Shown in pieces: positions 1 through 6,295 of a DNA stretch of 11,089 bases. Under the pieces are notes generated by a model. That model searched no databases and was not told where the DNA came from. It saw only the letters and a program-made list of their open reading frames with translations. The position numbers and the translations under genes are program-made. This stretch comes from CAZTAR01 sp043813895 (GTDB taxonomy: Bacteria; Planctomycetota; Phycisphaerae; UBA1845; UTPLA1), in NCBI GenBank assembly GCA_043813895.1, contig JBDRKQ010000110.1, positions 1 through 11,089 on the forward strand. Direction: 5' to 3'. The first letter of the stretch is position 1, and the number at the start of each line of letters is the position of its first letter.

Positions 1-103
1 CGCTGCCGGGGACTTCGCAGCCATCGGCGGATAGCGCGGGCAGGGCAAAAAGGCAAGAAAATGTGTCAGCCATTAAAGGCGTGAGGTAGAATCTCTTGAC
101 CTT

Positions 104-385
104 GTGTGCGGCGGTGAGTTGTGGTTCGTGACGGAGCAGACGTGGACGCTGGATGAGTTTGGCTTCTGCCTGGACCCGCAGACGATGGGGATCACGGAGT
201 TTCGCGGCAACGGCCGAACGCGCTACATGGTCCGCGAGCGCGATCCGGGCGGCGCCGGCGTGGGTGGTGTCACCACCGCCAGTGTGGCAGTGCCGTTGGT
301 GACAGTCTCTATCTCCCGCTACTTTCCCAGAACGAGCGCCACAGGATCTCCGGTACAGATACGATCTCGTCGAAACTGCCGCTGA
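104..385 (+). CDS. Short unrecognised reading frame, possible gene remnant
   Basis: I do not recognise this 93-codon frame, which opens with GTG. Over roughly its first 65 codons the third codon positions are strongly G/C, as in the real genes here, and the peptide looks protein-like (for example the stretch VTEQTWTLDEFGFCLDPQT). The last 25 or so codons overlap, in antisense, the 3' end of the glycosyltransferase gene and lose that composition. No Shine-Dalgarno sequence precedes the GTG, and an in-frame stop lies at 74-76. The simplest reading is a 3'-truncated remnant or a chance frame; a real small gene is possible. Membrane segments and known motifs are not visible. Confidence 0.25.
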   Translation: MCGGELWFVTEQTWTLDEFGFCLDPQTMGITEFRGNGRTRYMVRERDPGGAGVGGVTTASVAVPLVTVSISRYFPRTSATGSPVQIRSRRNCR

Positions 386-1574
386 GGAGATAGAATCCAG
401 AGCAGACCGCCCCGTAAATCACTGCCAACAAGGCAAGAAGCGGTAGGAGTGAGCGTCTCGCGTCGCAGCGGACCAACAATGCGGCCAGCATGACGTAGAG
501 GCCGGGGATGGCGGGGGCGAGATAGCGGAGTTGCAGGCCCTGTCCGCGGAGACCGAGGACCGTGAGCGTGACGGAGGTGAGGGCGACCCAGGCCAGGGGG
601 ATGCCGAACGTCGGCGACGAGACGTGACGCCGTCGGAGGATGTATCCGACAAGCACGACCGCGACGAGCGGGGCGACCAGGACGGATTCGCTCAGAAAAT
701 AGTGCCACGGCTGTGACACTGCACGTCGGGATAAGCCGCTCATTTCGATTAGCGCCTGATCCGGGTGGATCCAATGCGGCAGCAAGCACGCATAGTGCGA
801 GTAGAACACGGCGAACCATGGCAGGAGGATGATCCCTGCGGGCAGCGCGGCCGCCAGCAGCAAGCGTCGGCGCATTCGTGAATCAGCGGCGGCCGTCAGC
901 CACAGTAGTAAGCCGCCGATGGGCATGAGGATAAGGGCCGGCAACTTGGTCAGCGCAGCCATACCGAGCGTCAGCCCCCCGATGGCGGCCCATGCAGGAC
1001 GGAGTCGTGCGGCCGCGATGCAGAACAGGCCGATGCTCAACGCGGCGAGTCCGCCGACAAGATTGTCGGGCCACAGCTTGCGTGAGCAGAACGTAAAGAC
1101 GGGGTCGAGCGCGACCGCCGATACCGGGAGCCAGAGCAGCACATTAGTGGCGTGCCACGACCGGCGGCGCCAGGCCCAACAGATCATCGCGACGCCAACC
1201 ACGGCCAGAACGTGACCCAACCATGAGATTAGAATCGCTGCCCGCAGGCTGTCGGCGGCGACGAAAGGCGCCAGCAGCATCGAGAACAAAGGCGGGTGAT
1301 GAAACAACGGGCGATCATACACAGCGGGCGGTAACTCGCTGAGGATCGACGTGCTGCGCAGAGAGTAATCGCCGGTCTGCAGCCAGTTCCCGGTCAATTC
1401 CCAGTAGATCTGCTCGTCGTATTCAAGACGCCCGAAGAACAGCGTCGGCAGCTTGAGGGCGACGCACAAGGCGATGATGGCGACGCAAATGAGAACGTAG
1501 CGCCGTCGCTCCTGTTGCTCGTGAATCTGACCGGCGAGGCTCAGTGGTGGGGTGGCCGCCTGCATCGGGGACAT
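309..1574 (-). CDS. GT-C fold glycosyltransferase, GT39/ArnT-like membrane protein
   Basis: This is probably a polyprenyl-phosphate-dependent sugar transferase of the dolichyl-phosphate-mannosyltransferase-like (PMT/GT39, ArnT) superfamily, acting at the outer face of the inner membrane. From the ATG at 1574 it has 421 residues and about ten hydrophobic segments, the first near residues 26-42. The following loop has the family hallmarks: an acidic pair Asp53-Glu54 in LEYDEQIYW, where GT-C enzymes keep their catalytic Asp, and HHPP at 92-95 before the next membrane helix. The acceptor (lipid A, glycan or protein) cannot be told from sequence. The frame also allows GTG at 1592 and ATG at 1565, none with a good ribosome-binding site, so the start is uncertain by a few codons. 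It follows usp on the same strand after a 195-base spacer and may have its own promoter. Confidence 0.8.
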   Translation of the reverse strand: MSPMQAATPPLSLAGQIHEQQERRRYVLICVAIIALCVALKLPTLFFGRLEYDEQIYWELTGNWLQTGDYSLRSTSILSELPPAVYDRPLFHHPPLFSMLLAPFVAADSLRAAILISWLGHVLAVVGVAMICWAWRRRSWHATNVLLWLPVSAVALDPVFTFCSRKLWPDNLVGGLAALSIGLFCIAAARLRPAWAAIGGLTLGMAALTKLPALILMPIGGLLLWLTAAADSRMRRRLLLAAALPAGIILLPWFAVFYSHYACLLPHWIHPDQALIEMSGLSRRAVSQPWHYFLSESVLVAPLVAVVLVGYILRRRHVSSPTFGIPLAWVALTSVTLTVLGLRGQGLQLRYLAPAIPGLYVMLAALLVRCDARRSLLPLLALLAVIYGAVCSGFYLLSGSFDEIVSVPEILWRSFWESSGR

Positions 1575-1638
1575 TCTACACACATACTGCACCGTCAGAA
1601 AAGGCGTGGTGTACGACCCCCGTGTCGGACGTGGCTCG

Positions 1639-1757
1639 TAGCGTCGGTCCCCGTGGCCGACGAGGAATACGAGTCGTGTTCAACGGTGGACAGGGGCGTC
1701 GGTCGCTACTAAGAGAGGTAAACCGGTCATCCCCGTCGGCCACAGGGGGCCGACGCT
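1639..1757. repeat. Imperfect inverted repeat between usp and glycosyltransferase genes
   Basis: Positions 1639-1662 (starting TAGCGTCGGTCCCCG) recur in inverted orientation at 1734-1757 with one inserted base and one or two substitutions, about 70 bases apart. Each arm is itself a small hairpin: at 1734-1755, CGTCGGCC and GGCCGACG pair around a short loop. A partial third copy (GGCGTCGGTCGCTAC) lies near 1695. The element starts right after the usp stop codon and no T run follows, so it is not a standard intrinsic terminator. It resembles a REP-like or miniature dispersed element; whether copies occur elsewhere in the genome cannot be seen here. Confidence 0.6.
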
Positions 1758-1769
1758 ACTCGACCTATC

Positions 1770-2240
1770 CTACGGCATGACGAAGTCATGTTCCGGATGG
1801 CGGATCGTCAGGACGGGGCAGTGGGATTTTCTGACCACCTTCTCCGCCACCGAGCCCAGCAGTGCGTGTTTCAGGCCGCTTCGTCCGTGCGTTCCGAGGA
1901 CGATGAGGTCGAAATGCTCGTCGCGTGCGTATCGAATGATCTCCATGAAGGGCCGGCCGGTCAGCACTTCGGTATCGATGTGGAGGGTGGTGTCGCCGAG
2001 ATGTTCCGCGACGAGTCGTTTACAGGCTTCCCGCGCGGCGGCGACGAGTTCTTCCACGGGCGGACCGACTGGGAGCGTGTTCGGGCCGACGGCCATCCAA
2101 TACTGGCACGCTTCGTCCACGACGTGGATCACGTGCAGGTCGGCGCGGTAGGTCTCCGCGAGCGAGCGTGCAAAGCCCAGGGCGTGGAGGGACAGCTCGG
2201 AAAAGTCCGACGGGAACAGGATTCGTTGGAGCTTGAACAT
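1770..2240 (-). CDS. Universal stress protein, UspA family
   Basis: A single-domain cytoplasmic universal stress protein of 156 residues, the usual length. It begins with the family's first strand and Asp (ILFPSDFSELS, Asp12), followed by a helix and VIHVVDE. Near the C terminus is the complete nucleotide-binding signature G-x2-G-x9-G-S (residues 116-130, GTHGRSGLKHALLGS), so it belongs to the ATP-binding, MJ0577-like subgroup rather than the non-binding E. coli UspA type. Such proteins are linked to survival under starvation or respiratory stress, but the exact role is not predictable. The ATG has a good GAGG five bases upstream (2246-2249 on the plus strand). It is transcribed away from lipA and has a consensus -10 box in the shared intergenic region. 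Confidence 0.92.
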   Translation of the reverse strand: MFKLQRILFPSDFSELSLHALGFARSLAETYRADLHVIHVVDEACQYWMAVGPNTLPVGPPVEELVAAAREACKRLVAEHLGDTTLHIDTEVLTGRPFMEIIRYARDEHFDLIVLGTHGRSGLKHALLGSVAEKVVRKSHCPVLTIRHPEHDFVMP

Positions 2241-2295
2241 GGCAACCTCGCGGCGCTTGAGTTGTTGAGAGGCGTCGGTGGTCCGGTTTCACTTT

Positions 2296-2322
2296 ATTAT
2301 ATCATTCAATGCCGCCAGTAAA
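2296..2322 (-). promoter_or_regulatory. Candidate sigma70-type promoter of usp
   Basis: On the minus strand a perfect TATAAT lies at 2301-2296 in the only clearly AT-rich patch of this part of the window. A possible -35 element, TTTACT (2322-2317), matches TTGACA at four of six positions but with a short 15-base spacer. Transcription would start about 50 bases before the usp ATG. The -10 call is stronger than the -35 call. Confidence 0.5.
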
Positions 2323-2333
2323 GCGGCTATACT
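2305..2333 (+). promoter_or_regulatory. Candidate sigma70-type promoter of lipA-tmk-holB
   Basis: A TATACT box at 2328-2333 is five of six to the -10 consensus. TTCAAT at 2305-2310, 17 bases upstream, is a weak -35 (three of six). It overlaps the oppositely directed usp promoter, so the two could compete for polymerase. The inferred leader before the lipA start would be about 90-130 bases and includes an imperfect GC-rich stem near 2370-2391. Confidence 0.4.
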
Positions 2334-2469
2334 ATGGGCGTTTATGGCGTCCGATGCTTGGGACTCGCCGTCGGGCCGGTTGTCCGGCGACATGTGGGAA
2401 CGTACCCCCCGGCCAAGGCCAGGGGCTCTAATGCGGTTGCATCGAGGGCCAGACAGGGGACTCCGCCTG

Positions 2470-3375
2470 ATGCGACTCGAAGAACCCGGCCAGAGTTCGA
2501 GGCCGATCCGCCGCCTGCCCTCGTGGCTGAAGCGGCCCCTGCCGTTGGGCGACGTGCTGATCAGGACTCGGGGCATCGTCAAGGAGAGCCGCGTCGCCAC
2601 GGTCTGCGAGGAGGCCCGCTGCCCTAACCTGGGGGAGTGCTGGTCGCGACGGCACGCCACGTTCATGATCCTGGGCGACAGGTGTACGCGGCGGTGTCGA
2701 TTCTGCGCGGTTTCGACGGCTCGGCCTGATCCGCCTGATGCCGGGGAACCGCAGCGTTTGGGAGAGGCTGTTGCCGCGTTGGGTCTTCGTCACGTTGTGA
2801 TCACGTCCGTGGCGCGTGACGATCTGGCGGATGAAGGGGCGGGTCAGTTCGCGGCCTGCGTCCACGCCGTTCGAGCCCGATCGTCGGTGTGTGTCGTCGA
2901 GGTCTTGCCAGCGGACTTCCACGCCCGCGATGCGTTGCTGGCGACGTTGTGCGACGCGCGGCCGGATATCTACAACCACAACCAGGAGACGGTCGAACGG
3001 CTGTCTCCGAAGATTCGCCCTCAGGCCGGTTACGGACGGAGCCTCGACGTGCTGCGGAAGGTAAAGCGGATGCTATCCGGCGGCTTCACGAAGAGCGGCC
3101 TGATGGCGGGCCTGGGGGAGACGCGCGAGGAATTGGCGCAGGCAATGCGGGACTTGCGAGAGGTCGGTGTAGACATCCTGACCGTCGGGCAATACCTTCG
3201 CCCTTCTCCACGGCACGCGCCGGTCGTTCGGTATTTGCCGCCGGCGGAGTTTGAGGAGATCGCCGCAGAGGCGAGGGCGATGGGCTTCCGGTCGGTTGCG
3301 GCCGCGCCGTTTGTCCGCTCAAGCTACAACGCGCGCGAGGTGTTTGAGGCCATTGAAACCCAGCGGGGTGCATGA
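2470..3375 (+). CDS. lipA: Lipoyl synthase (radical SAM)
   Basis: Lipoyl synthase inserts two sulfur atoms at C6 and C8 of protein-bound octanoyl groups, the last step of lipoate cofactor formation for 2-oxoacid dehydrogenases and the glycine cleavage system. All three defining elements are present: the auxiliary [4Fe-4S] cysteines C-x4-C-x5-C (Cys46, 51, 57 in CEEARCPNLGEC), the radical SAM C-x3-C-x2-C (Cys72, 76, 79 in CTRRCRFC) and the C-terminal RSSY (283-286) whose serine ligates the auxiliary cluster. From ATG 2470 the protein has 301 residues, normal for the family, with AGGGGA about ten bases upstream. An ATG at 2431, also preceded by AGGGG, would add 13 residues; earlier starts add an unlike extension. 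The lipB partner is not in the window; the neighbours are DNA-metabolism genes. Confidence 0.95.
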   Translation: MRLEEPGQSSRPIRRLPSWLKRPLPLGDVLIRTRGIVKESRVATVCEEARCPNLGECWSRRHATFMILGDRCTRRCRFCAVSTARPDPPDAGEPQRLGEAVAALGLRHVVITSVARDDLADEGAGQFAACVHAVRARSSVCVVEVLPADFHARDALLATLCDARPDIYNHNQETVERLSPKIRPQAGYGRSLDVLRKVKRMLSGGFTKSGLMAGLGETREELAQAMRDLREVGVDILTVGQYLRPSPRHAPVVRYLPPAEFEEIAAEARAMGFRSVAAAPFVRSSYNAREVFEAIETQRGA

Positions 3376-3376
3376 G

Positions 3377-4081
3377 TTGTCCCAGGAAGTGCTCGCACGG
3401 CTGCGAGGCAAGTTCATCGTGTTCGACGGGTGCGACGGCTCCGGCAAAGGCGCGCAGATGCGCCTGCTAGTGGACGCCCTCATATCGCACGACATCCCGT
3501 GCGTCACCGCGCGCGATCCAGGCGGGACGCCGATTGGTGATCGCATCCGTCACGTCTTGCTCGGCCACGATTTGTCGGAGATGGACGTCCGATGCGAAGC
3601 CCTGTTGTTTATGGCCTCCAGGGCGCAATTGCTTCATGAGGTCATCGGGCCTGCCTTGGCGAAGAACGTTGCCTGCATCTGCGATCGCTACGTCTCCGCC
3701 ACGTGCGCCTACCAGGGCGCCGCGGGCTTCGACCCGAAGCGCGTCGTCGAACTGGCCGCCTTCGCGATCGGTGATGTGTGGCCGGATCACACGATCATCA
3801 TCGACCTGCCGCCCAAGGCCGGCTTCGCGCGGACGGGCCGCAAGCCGCGGGCGGAACGAAAGCGGAGCAACGCCGTCGCGCAGGGTCAGCCGACGCTGTT
3901 TCACGACGTCGAAACCGATGCCATGGAAGCTCGCCCGTTGAAGTTTCACAATCGGGTCCGGCGGACTTTTCTCGAACTTCCCGCGTACTATCCCGCCCCT
4001 GTTAGCATCGTTGACGGTTCCGGCACGATCGACGATGTGCATGCGCGTGTGATGGAGGCATTGGCTGATGCCTCTTTCTGA
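3377..4081 (+). CDS. tmk: Thymidylate kinase
   Basis: Phosphorylates dTMP to dTDP for DNA synthesis. Family motifs are clear: P-loop FDGCDGSGKGAQ (Gly18-Lys24), the dTMP-binding loop DPGGTPIGDRIR (47-58) and DRYVSATCAYQG (103-114). The segment ending TDAMEARPLKFHNRVR corresponds to the DRxE-plus-helix part of typical enzymes, but the LID between GFAR and this D-x-x-E is about 20-25 residues longer than in E. coli Tmk and rich in Arg/Lys, giving 234 residues against the usual 205-215. No ATG is available. I chose TTG at 3377, preceded by GGGGTG with six-base spacing; GTG 3368 (8-base overlap with lipA) or GTG 3389 are alternatives. It directly follows lipA and overlaps holB by 14 bases, indicating one operon. 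Confidence 0.88.
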   Translation: MSQEVLARLRGKFIVFDGCDGSGKGAQMRLLVDALISHDIPCVTARDPGGTPIGDRIRHVLLGHDLSEMDVRCEALLFMASRAQLLHEVIGPALAKNVACICDRYVSATCAYQGAAGFDPKRVVELAAFAIGDVWPDHTIIIDLPPKAGFARTGRKPRAERKRSNAVAQGQPTLFHDVETDAMEARPLKFHNRVRRTFLELPAYYPAPVSIVDGSGTIDDVHARVMEALADASF

Positions 4082-5207
4082 CGTGCTCTTCCAGGATGCT
4101 GCCCAGGAGCGATTGCAGCGCGCGTTACGCAGCGATCGCGTGCCGCACGCCTATCTCTTCACCGGCCCCACGGGCGTCGGCAAGGAGATGCTGGCGTTGC
4201 GGCTTGCCGCCGTTTTGCTCTGCGAGCGGCCGCGTGCGATTGATGCTCCGGGCTGCGGGGGAGACGGCGCTGTCAGTTGGCGCGACGCCTGCGGCGAGTG
4301 CACAGATTGCCGCCTCCTTGTGGCGGGGACCCATCCGGACTTCCACCGGATTCATCGCACGCTAAACAAACACCACCCGGACGCGAAGGTGCAGCGGCGC
4401 AAGGCGATCCAGTTGAGCGTCGACGTCGTGCGGCACTTTCTCATTCAGAAGATCGGTCTGATGCCGAGCCGGGGTCGGGCCAAGGTTTTCGTCGTGTCCG
4501 AAGCGGAGCGGATGAGCCCCGGGGCGCAGAACGCGCTGCTCAAGACGCTCGAAGAACCGCCGGATCACAGTTACCTCATCCTTGTAGCGACCGGCGAGGA
4601 CGCGCTGCTGCCGACAACGCGATCGCGGTGCCAGCACGTTGTATTCCGGCGCCTGCCGATCGAGTTCGTTGCTCAGCAGCTTGCTGGCGGGCACGGCGTA
4701 TCGCCGGCGTCGGCCCGGTTTCTTGCCGAACTGTCACAGGGCAGCCTCGGGACCAGTCTGCGGTTTGCGGAGGCGAATCTCTACGAACGTTCCGTGGACG
4801 TGCTGCGGACGTTGCAGGCTGCTTCACGCGACCCGCTCCAGAGCGGCAAGGTTCTGCTGGACATGGCCAAGGGCTTCGCCGTTCTCTTCAAAGAGCAGGA
4901 TGACGAGGAGGCCGCCGACACAAACGCGGCCCGCGCGGCGCAAACGATGGTCCTCGCGGTCGTTTCCACGATTCTGCGGGACATCCATCGGGCTGCGGTG
5001 GGCCTCGCGCCTGTGGCTCTGCCAGACGAGGCTTCGATTTCGGAGCTTGCCGGGCAGACCACCGTGGAAGCCGTTCGGAAGGCCGTTCAGGCAATCGGGC
5101 GAGCCGAATACGAGATTAGCCGAAGCGGCAACACGTCGTTGATTTTCGATTCGGTGGGCATCGAACTTGGCCGGGGGCTGAGCGGTGGGGGAGCGAGGGC
5201 GCCATAA
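4068..5207 (+). CDS. holB: DNA polymerase III subunit delta-prime, clamp loader
   Basis: A AAA+ clamp-loader subunit that helps load the sliding clamp. Seen in order: HAYLFTGPTGVGKE (P-loop, 33-40), a zinc-module set of cysteines (Cys52, 75, 78, 81 in CGECTDC, plus Cys63), the VFVVSEAERMSPGAQNALLKTLEEPP block (140-165) and the SRC motif (186-188). The P-loop ends GKE rather than GKT/S, and Walker B has Ser144 where ATPases have Asp. Both losses fit the non-hydrolysing delta-prime role rather than tau/gamma. The segment between the first Cys and CGEC is about 22 residues, longer than usual. At 379 residues it matches the family, with a divergent C-terminal oligomerisation domain. The start lies inside tmk, and tmk-holB is a common bacterial pairing. 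Confidence 0.9.
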   Translation: MPLSDVLFQDAAQERLQRALRSDRVPHAYLFTGPTGVGKEMLALRLAAVLLCERPRAIDAPGCGGDGAVSWRDACGECTDCRLLVAGTHPDFHRIHRTLNKHHPDAKVQRRKAIQLSVDVVRHFLIQKIGLMPSRGRAKVFVVSEAERMSPGAQNALLKTLEEPPDHSYLILVATGEDALLPTTRSRCQHVVFRRLPIEFVAQQLAGGHGVSPASARFLAELSQGSLGTSLRFAEANLYERSVDVLRTLQAASRDPLQSGKVLLDMAKGFAVLFKEQDDEEAADTNAARAAQTMVLAVVSTILRDIHRAAVGLAPVALPDEASISELAGQTTVEAVRKAVQAIGRAEYEISRSGNTSLIFDSVGIELGRGLSGGGARAP

Positions 5208-5293
5208 TTGCGCGGACCCGGCCGGCGCGTGTGCGACGCGCAATAACTGCGCTTCAGGTTGGCGGGTTGAGGCATAGCGTCACATAGCGCAGT
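5207..5293. repeat. Nested inverted repeats directly after holB
   Basis: The last base of the holB stop codon begins an 8-bp stem, ATTGCGCG (5207-5214) with CGCGCAAT (5237-5244). Inside it, a competing 6-bp hairpin GCGCGT (5225-5230) pairs with ACGCGC (5236-5241). A third, ACTGCGCT (5246-5253), pairs with AGCGCAGT (5286-5293). There is no following T run, so this may act as a Rho-independent-like block or 3' end protector for the operon mRNA, but that is inference. Confidence 0.5.
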
Positions 5294-5371
5294 CGGTGCA
5301 GCGTCATTTCAATCCGAGCCCTGAGTGTAAGCGACGAGTTTTGTTGTCTTACGCGAATGTTCCCTGCTGGT

Positions 5372-5474
5372 GCGAGAATCCCTTCTCGCGCCCACGCCTG
5401 TGGGAATCCTTTCCCGCAAGCATCGCAGGATGGGAATCCTGCTACAAATGGGGCCGAGAAAGGGTTCTCGGCCC
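5372..5474. repeat. Array of four stem-loops with four-base loops
   Basis: Four inverted repeats follow one another at 25-28-base spacing. Unit 1 (5372-5389) is GCGAGAA-TCCC-TTCTCGC, unit 2 (5400-5417) GTGGGAA-TCCT-TTCCCGC with one T/G wobble, unit 3 (5425-5442) GCAGGAT-GGGA-ATCCTGC, and unit 4 (5451-5474) has ten-base arms GGGCCGAGAA and TTCTCGGCCC around AGGG. The loops are the same length and share a GGGA/TCCC-like composition on one strand or the other, while the arms differ in sequence but stay complementary. An extra TTCTCGG at 5481-5487 could pair alternatively with the left arm of unit 4. There are no identical direct repeats as in a CRISPR array. Confidence 0.8.
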
Positions 5475-5651
5475 AGCGATTTCTCGGATGCGTGGGGGGG
5501 GCTTGCATGCGCTTCGGGCTGGGGGTGGGACGATTCGCGGGCAGCGCAAGAACTGCGATTTATGCGCAAGCAGGCACGGTATGCGGACGTGCGTGCGTTC
5601 CTCACGTTAGTGTCGCGGCGGTGTCCCTTTGCCGGAGGCCGAAAGTGCGTG

Positions 5652-5675
5652 CGTCCGATATGATCGGACGATCAT
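5652..5675. promoter_or_regulatory. Two overlapping palindromes, possible operator or RNA switch
   Basis: CGTCCGAT (5652-5659) pairs perfectly with ATCGGACG (5663-5670) around ATG. The shared segment also forms a second palindrome, ATGATCG (5660-5666) with CGATCAT (5669-5675) around GA. Only one of the two can form in RNA at a time. The nine-base word TCCGATCAT, the complement of 5660-5668, recurs at 5784-5792. The arrangement would suit a repressor operator with spaced half sites; the regulator is unknown. Confidence 0.4.
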
Positions 5676-6182
5676 CACATCGGTATCTTCATCTTATGTG
5701 TCGTCACAAGTTCGGACAACTTCAGCACGGCGAGTCGCCGATATTGATTATCAGTGTAGGCAGCGATGTTTCCTCTGATTGGGTCCGATCATGCGGTTTC
5801 CCTATCAATGTCATAATCCGAGTTTGCCCGGCTTGCCTTTGTATCTTATGTTGAAAAAGGCCTTCGCCGATTCCAGCGTTGGAAAGAAGGCGACAGCCCT
5901 GCCAACCCTGCGAGGTCGGCGCTCCGCCTGGTGCGGAGATCCGTGTCGGCATGCGAGCGCGGCTCGCCACGAGACCTCGCTGATTTGGCAGATGTGTCCG
6001 GGGATGGGGGTGCATGCACAGGTCCCTGTTGTTCGCAGCCCTCGGAGAGAAGCAGCGGGCGGGGCATTCGTCATTGGACAATCCGGGAAGGTTTCGGCTG
6101 GTCCGCCGGGCCGGGAGGCGCGACGGGACTTGCCATCGAGCGTTCTGTTTGGGAGTCGGCAGAACGGACGCTGTCGAACTGG

Positions 6183-6211
6183 TTCCCCTAATGTGATGGG
6201 GAAGACTTTTT
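6183..6211 (+). terminator. Terminator-like hairpin in the flp leader
   Basis: TTCCCC (6183-6188) and GGGGAA (6198-6203) form a six-base stem with a nine-base loop; after GAC follows a run of five T (6207-6211). The three-base gap before the T run and the short stem make it a weak intrinsic terminator. It ends 84 bases before the pilin ATG, so it could end an upstream transcript or act as an attenuator of the pilus operon. GGAGGA right after the T run is not followed by a suitable start. Confidence 0.4.
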
Positions 6212-6295
6212 GGAGGAGTGGACGTCACCTGGAAGGCGGCGCCCACCAAGGCAGCAGCGATAGCCTCCGTTGCCTGCAGGAAAGGAGAACGTGTG

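Larger units (their letters stand above)
5208..6295. other. 1.09-kb gap with no convincing gene, rich in inverted repeats
   Basis: Several reading frames cross this stretch on both strands, but none has a plausible start, codon bias and recognisable protein content. What it does hold: the nested inverted repeats after holB, a four-member hairpin array (5372-5474), an eight-G run (5494-5501), a structured patch of short palindromes (5652-5740), small hairpins at 5922-5938, 5953-5967 and 6018-6029, and a stem with internal bulge from AGCGTTCTG near 6140 to CGCT near 6173. A terminator-like hairpin and the flp leader follow. The middle (about 5680-5860) is richer in A/T than the rest and may contain the pilus promoter, though no good -35/-10 pair could be assigned. 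A degraded gene or a structured RNA cannot be excluded. Confidence 0.6.

Noticed and set aside
2278..2469. Longer lipA with an N-terminal extension from 2278
   Set aside because: It would cross the probable promoter and -10 box, and the added residues do not resemble lipoyl synthases.
5321..5338. CTGAGTGTAAGCGACGAG, reminiscent of a dispersed planctomycete repeat
   Set aside because: The likeness is only from memory, and there is one imperfect copy in the window, so it cannot be supported.
5372..5474. CRISPR array
   Set aside because: The units are not identical direct repeats, the spacers are only 7-10 bases, and no cas genes are near.
6000..6060. c-di-GMP riboswitch before the pilin
   Set aside because: TGCATGCACAGG recalls part of the motif, but the conserved GCAAA and GACGCAAAGCC segments are missing.
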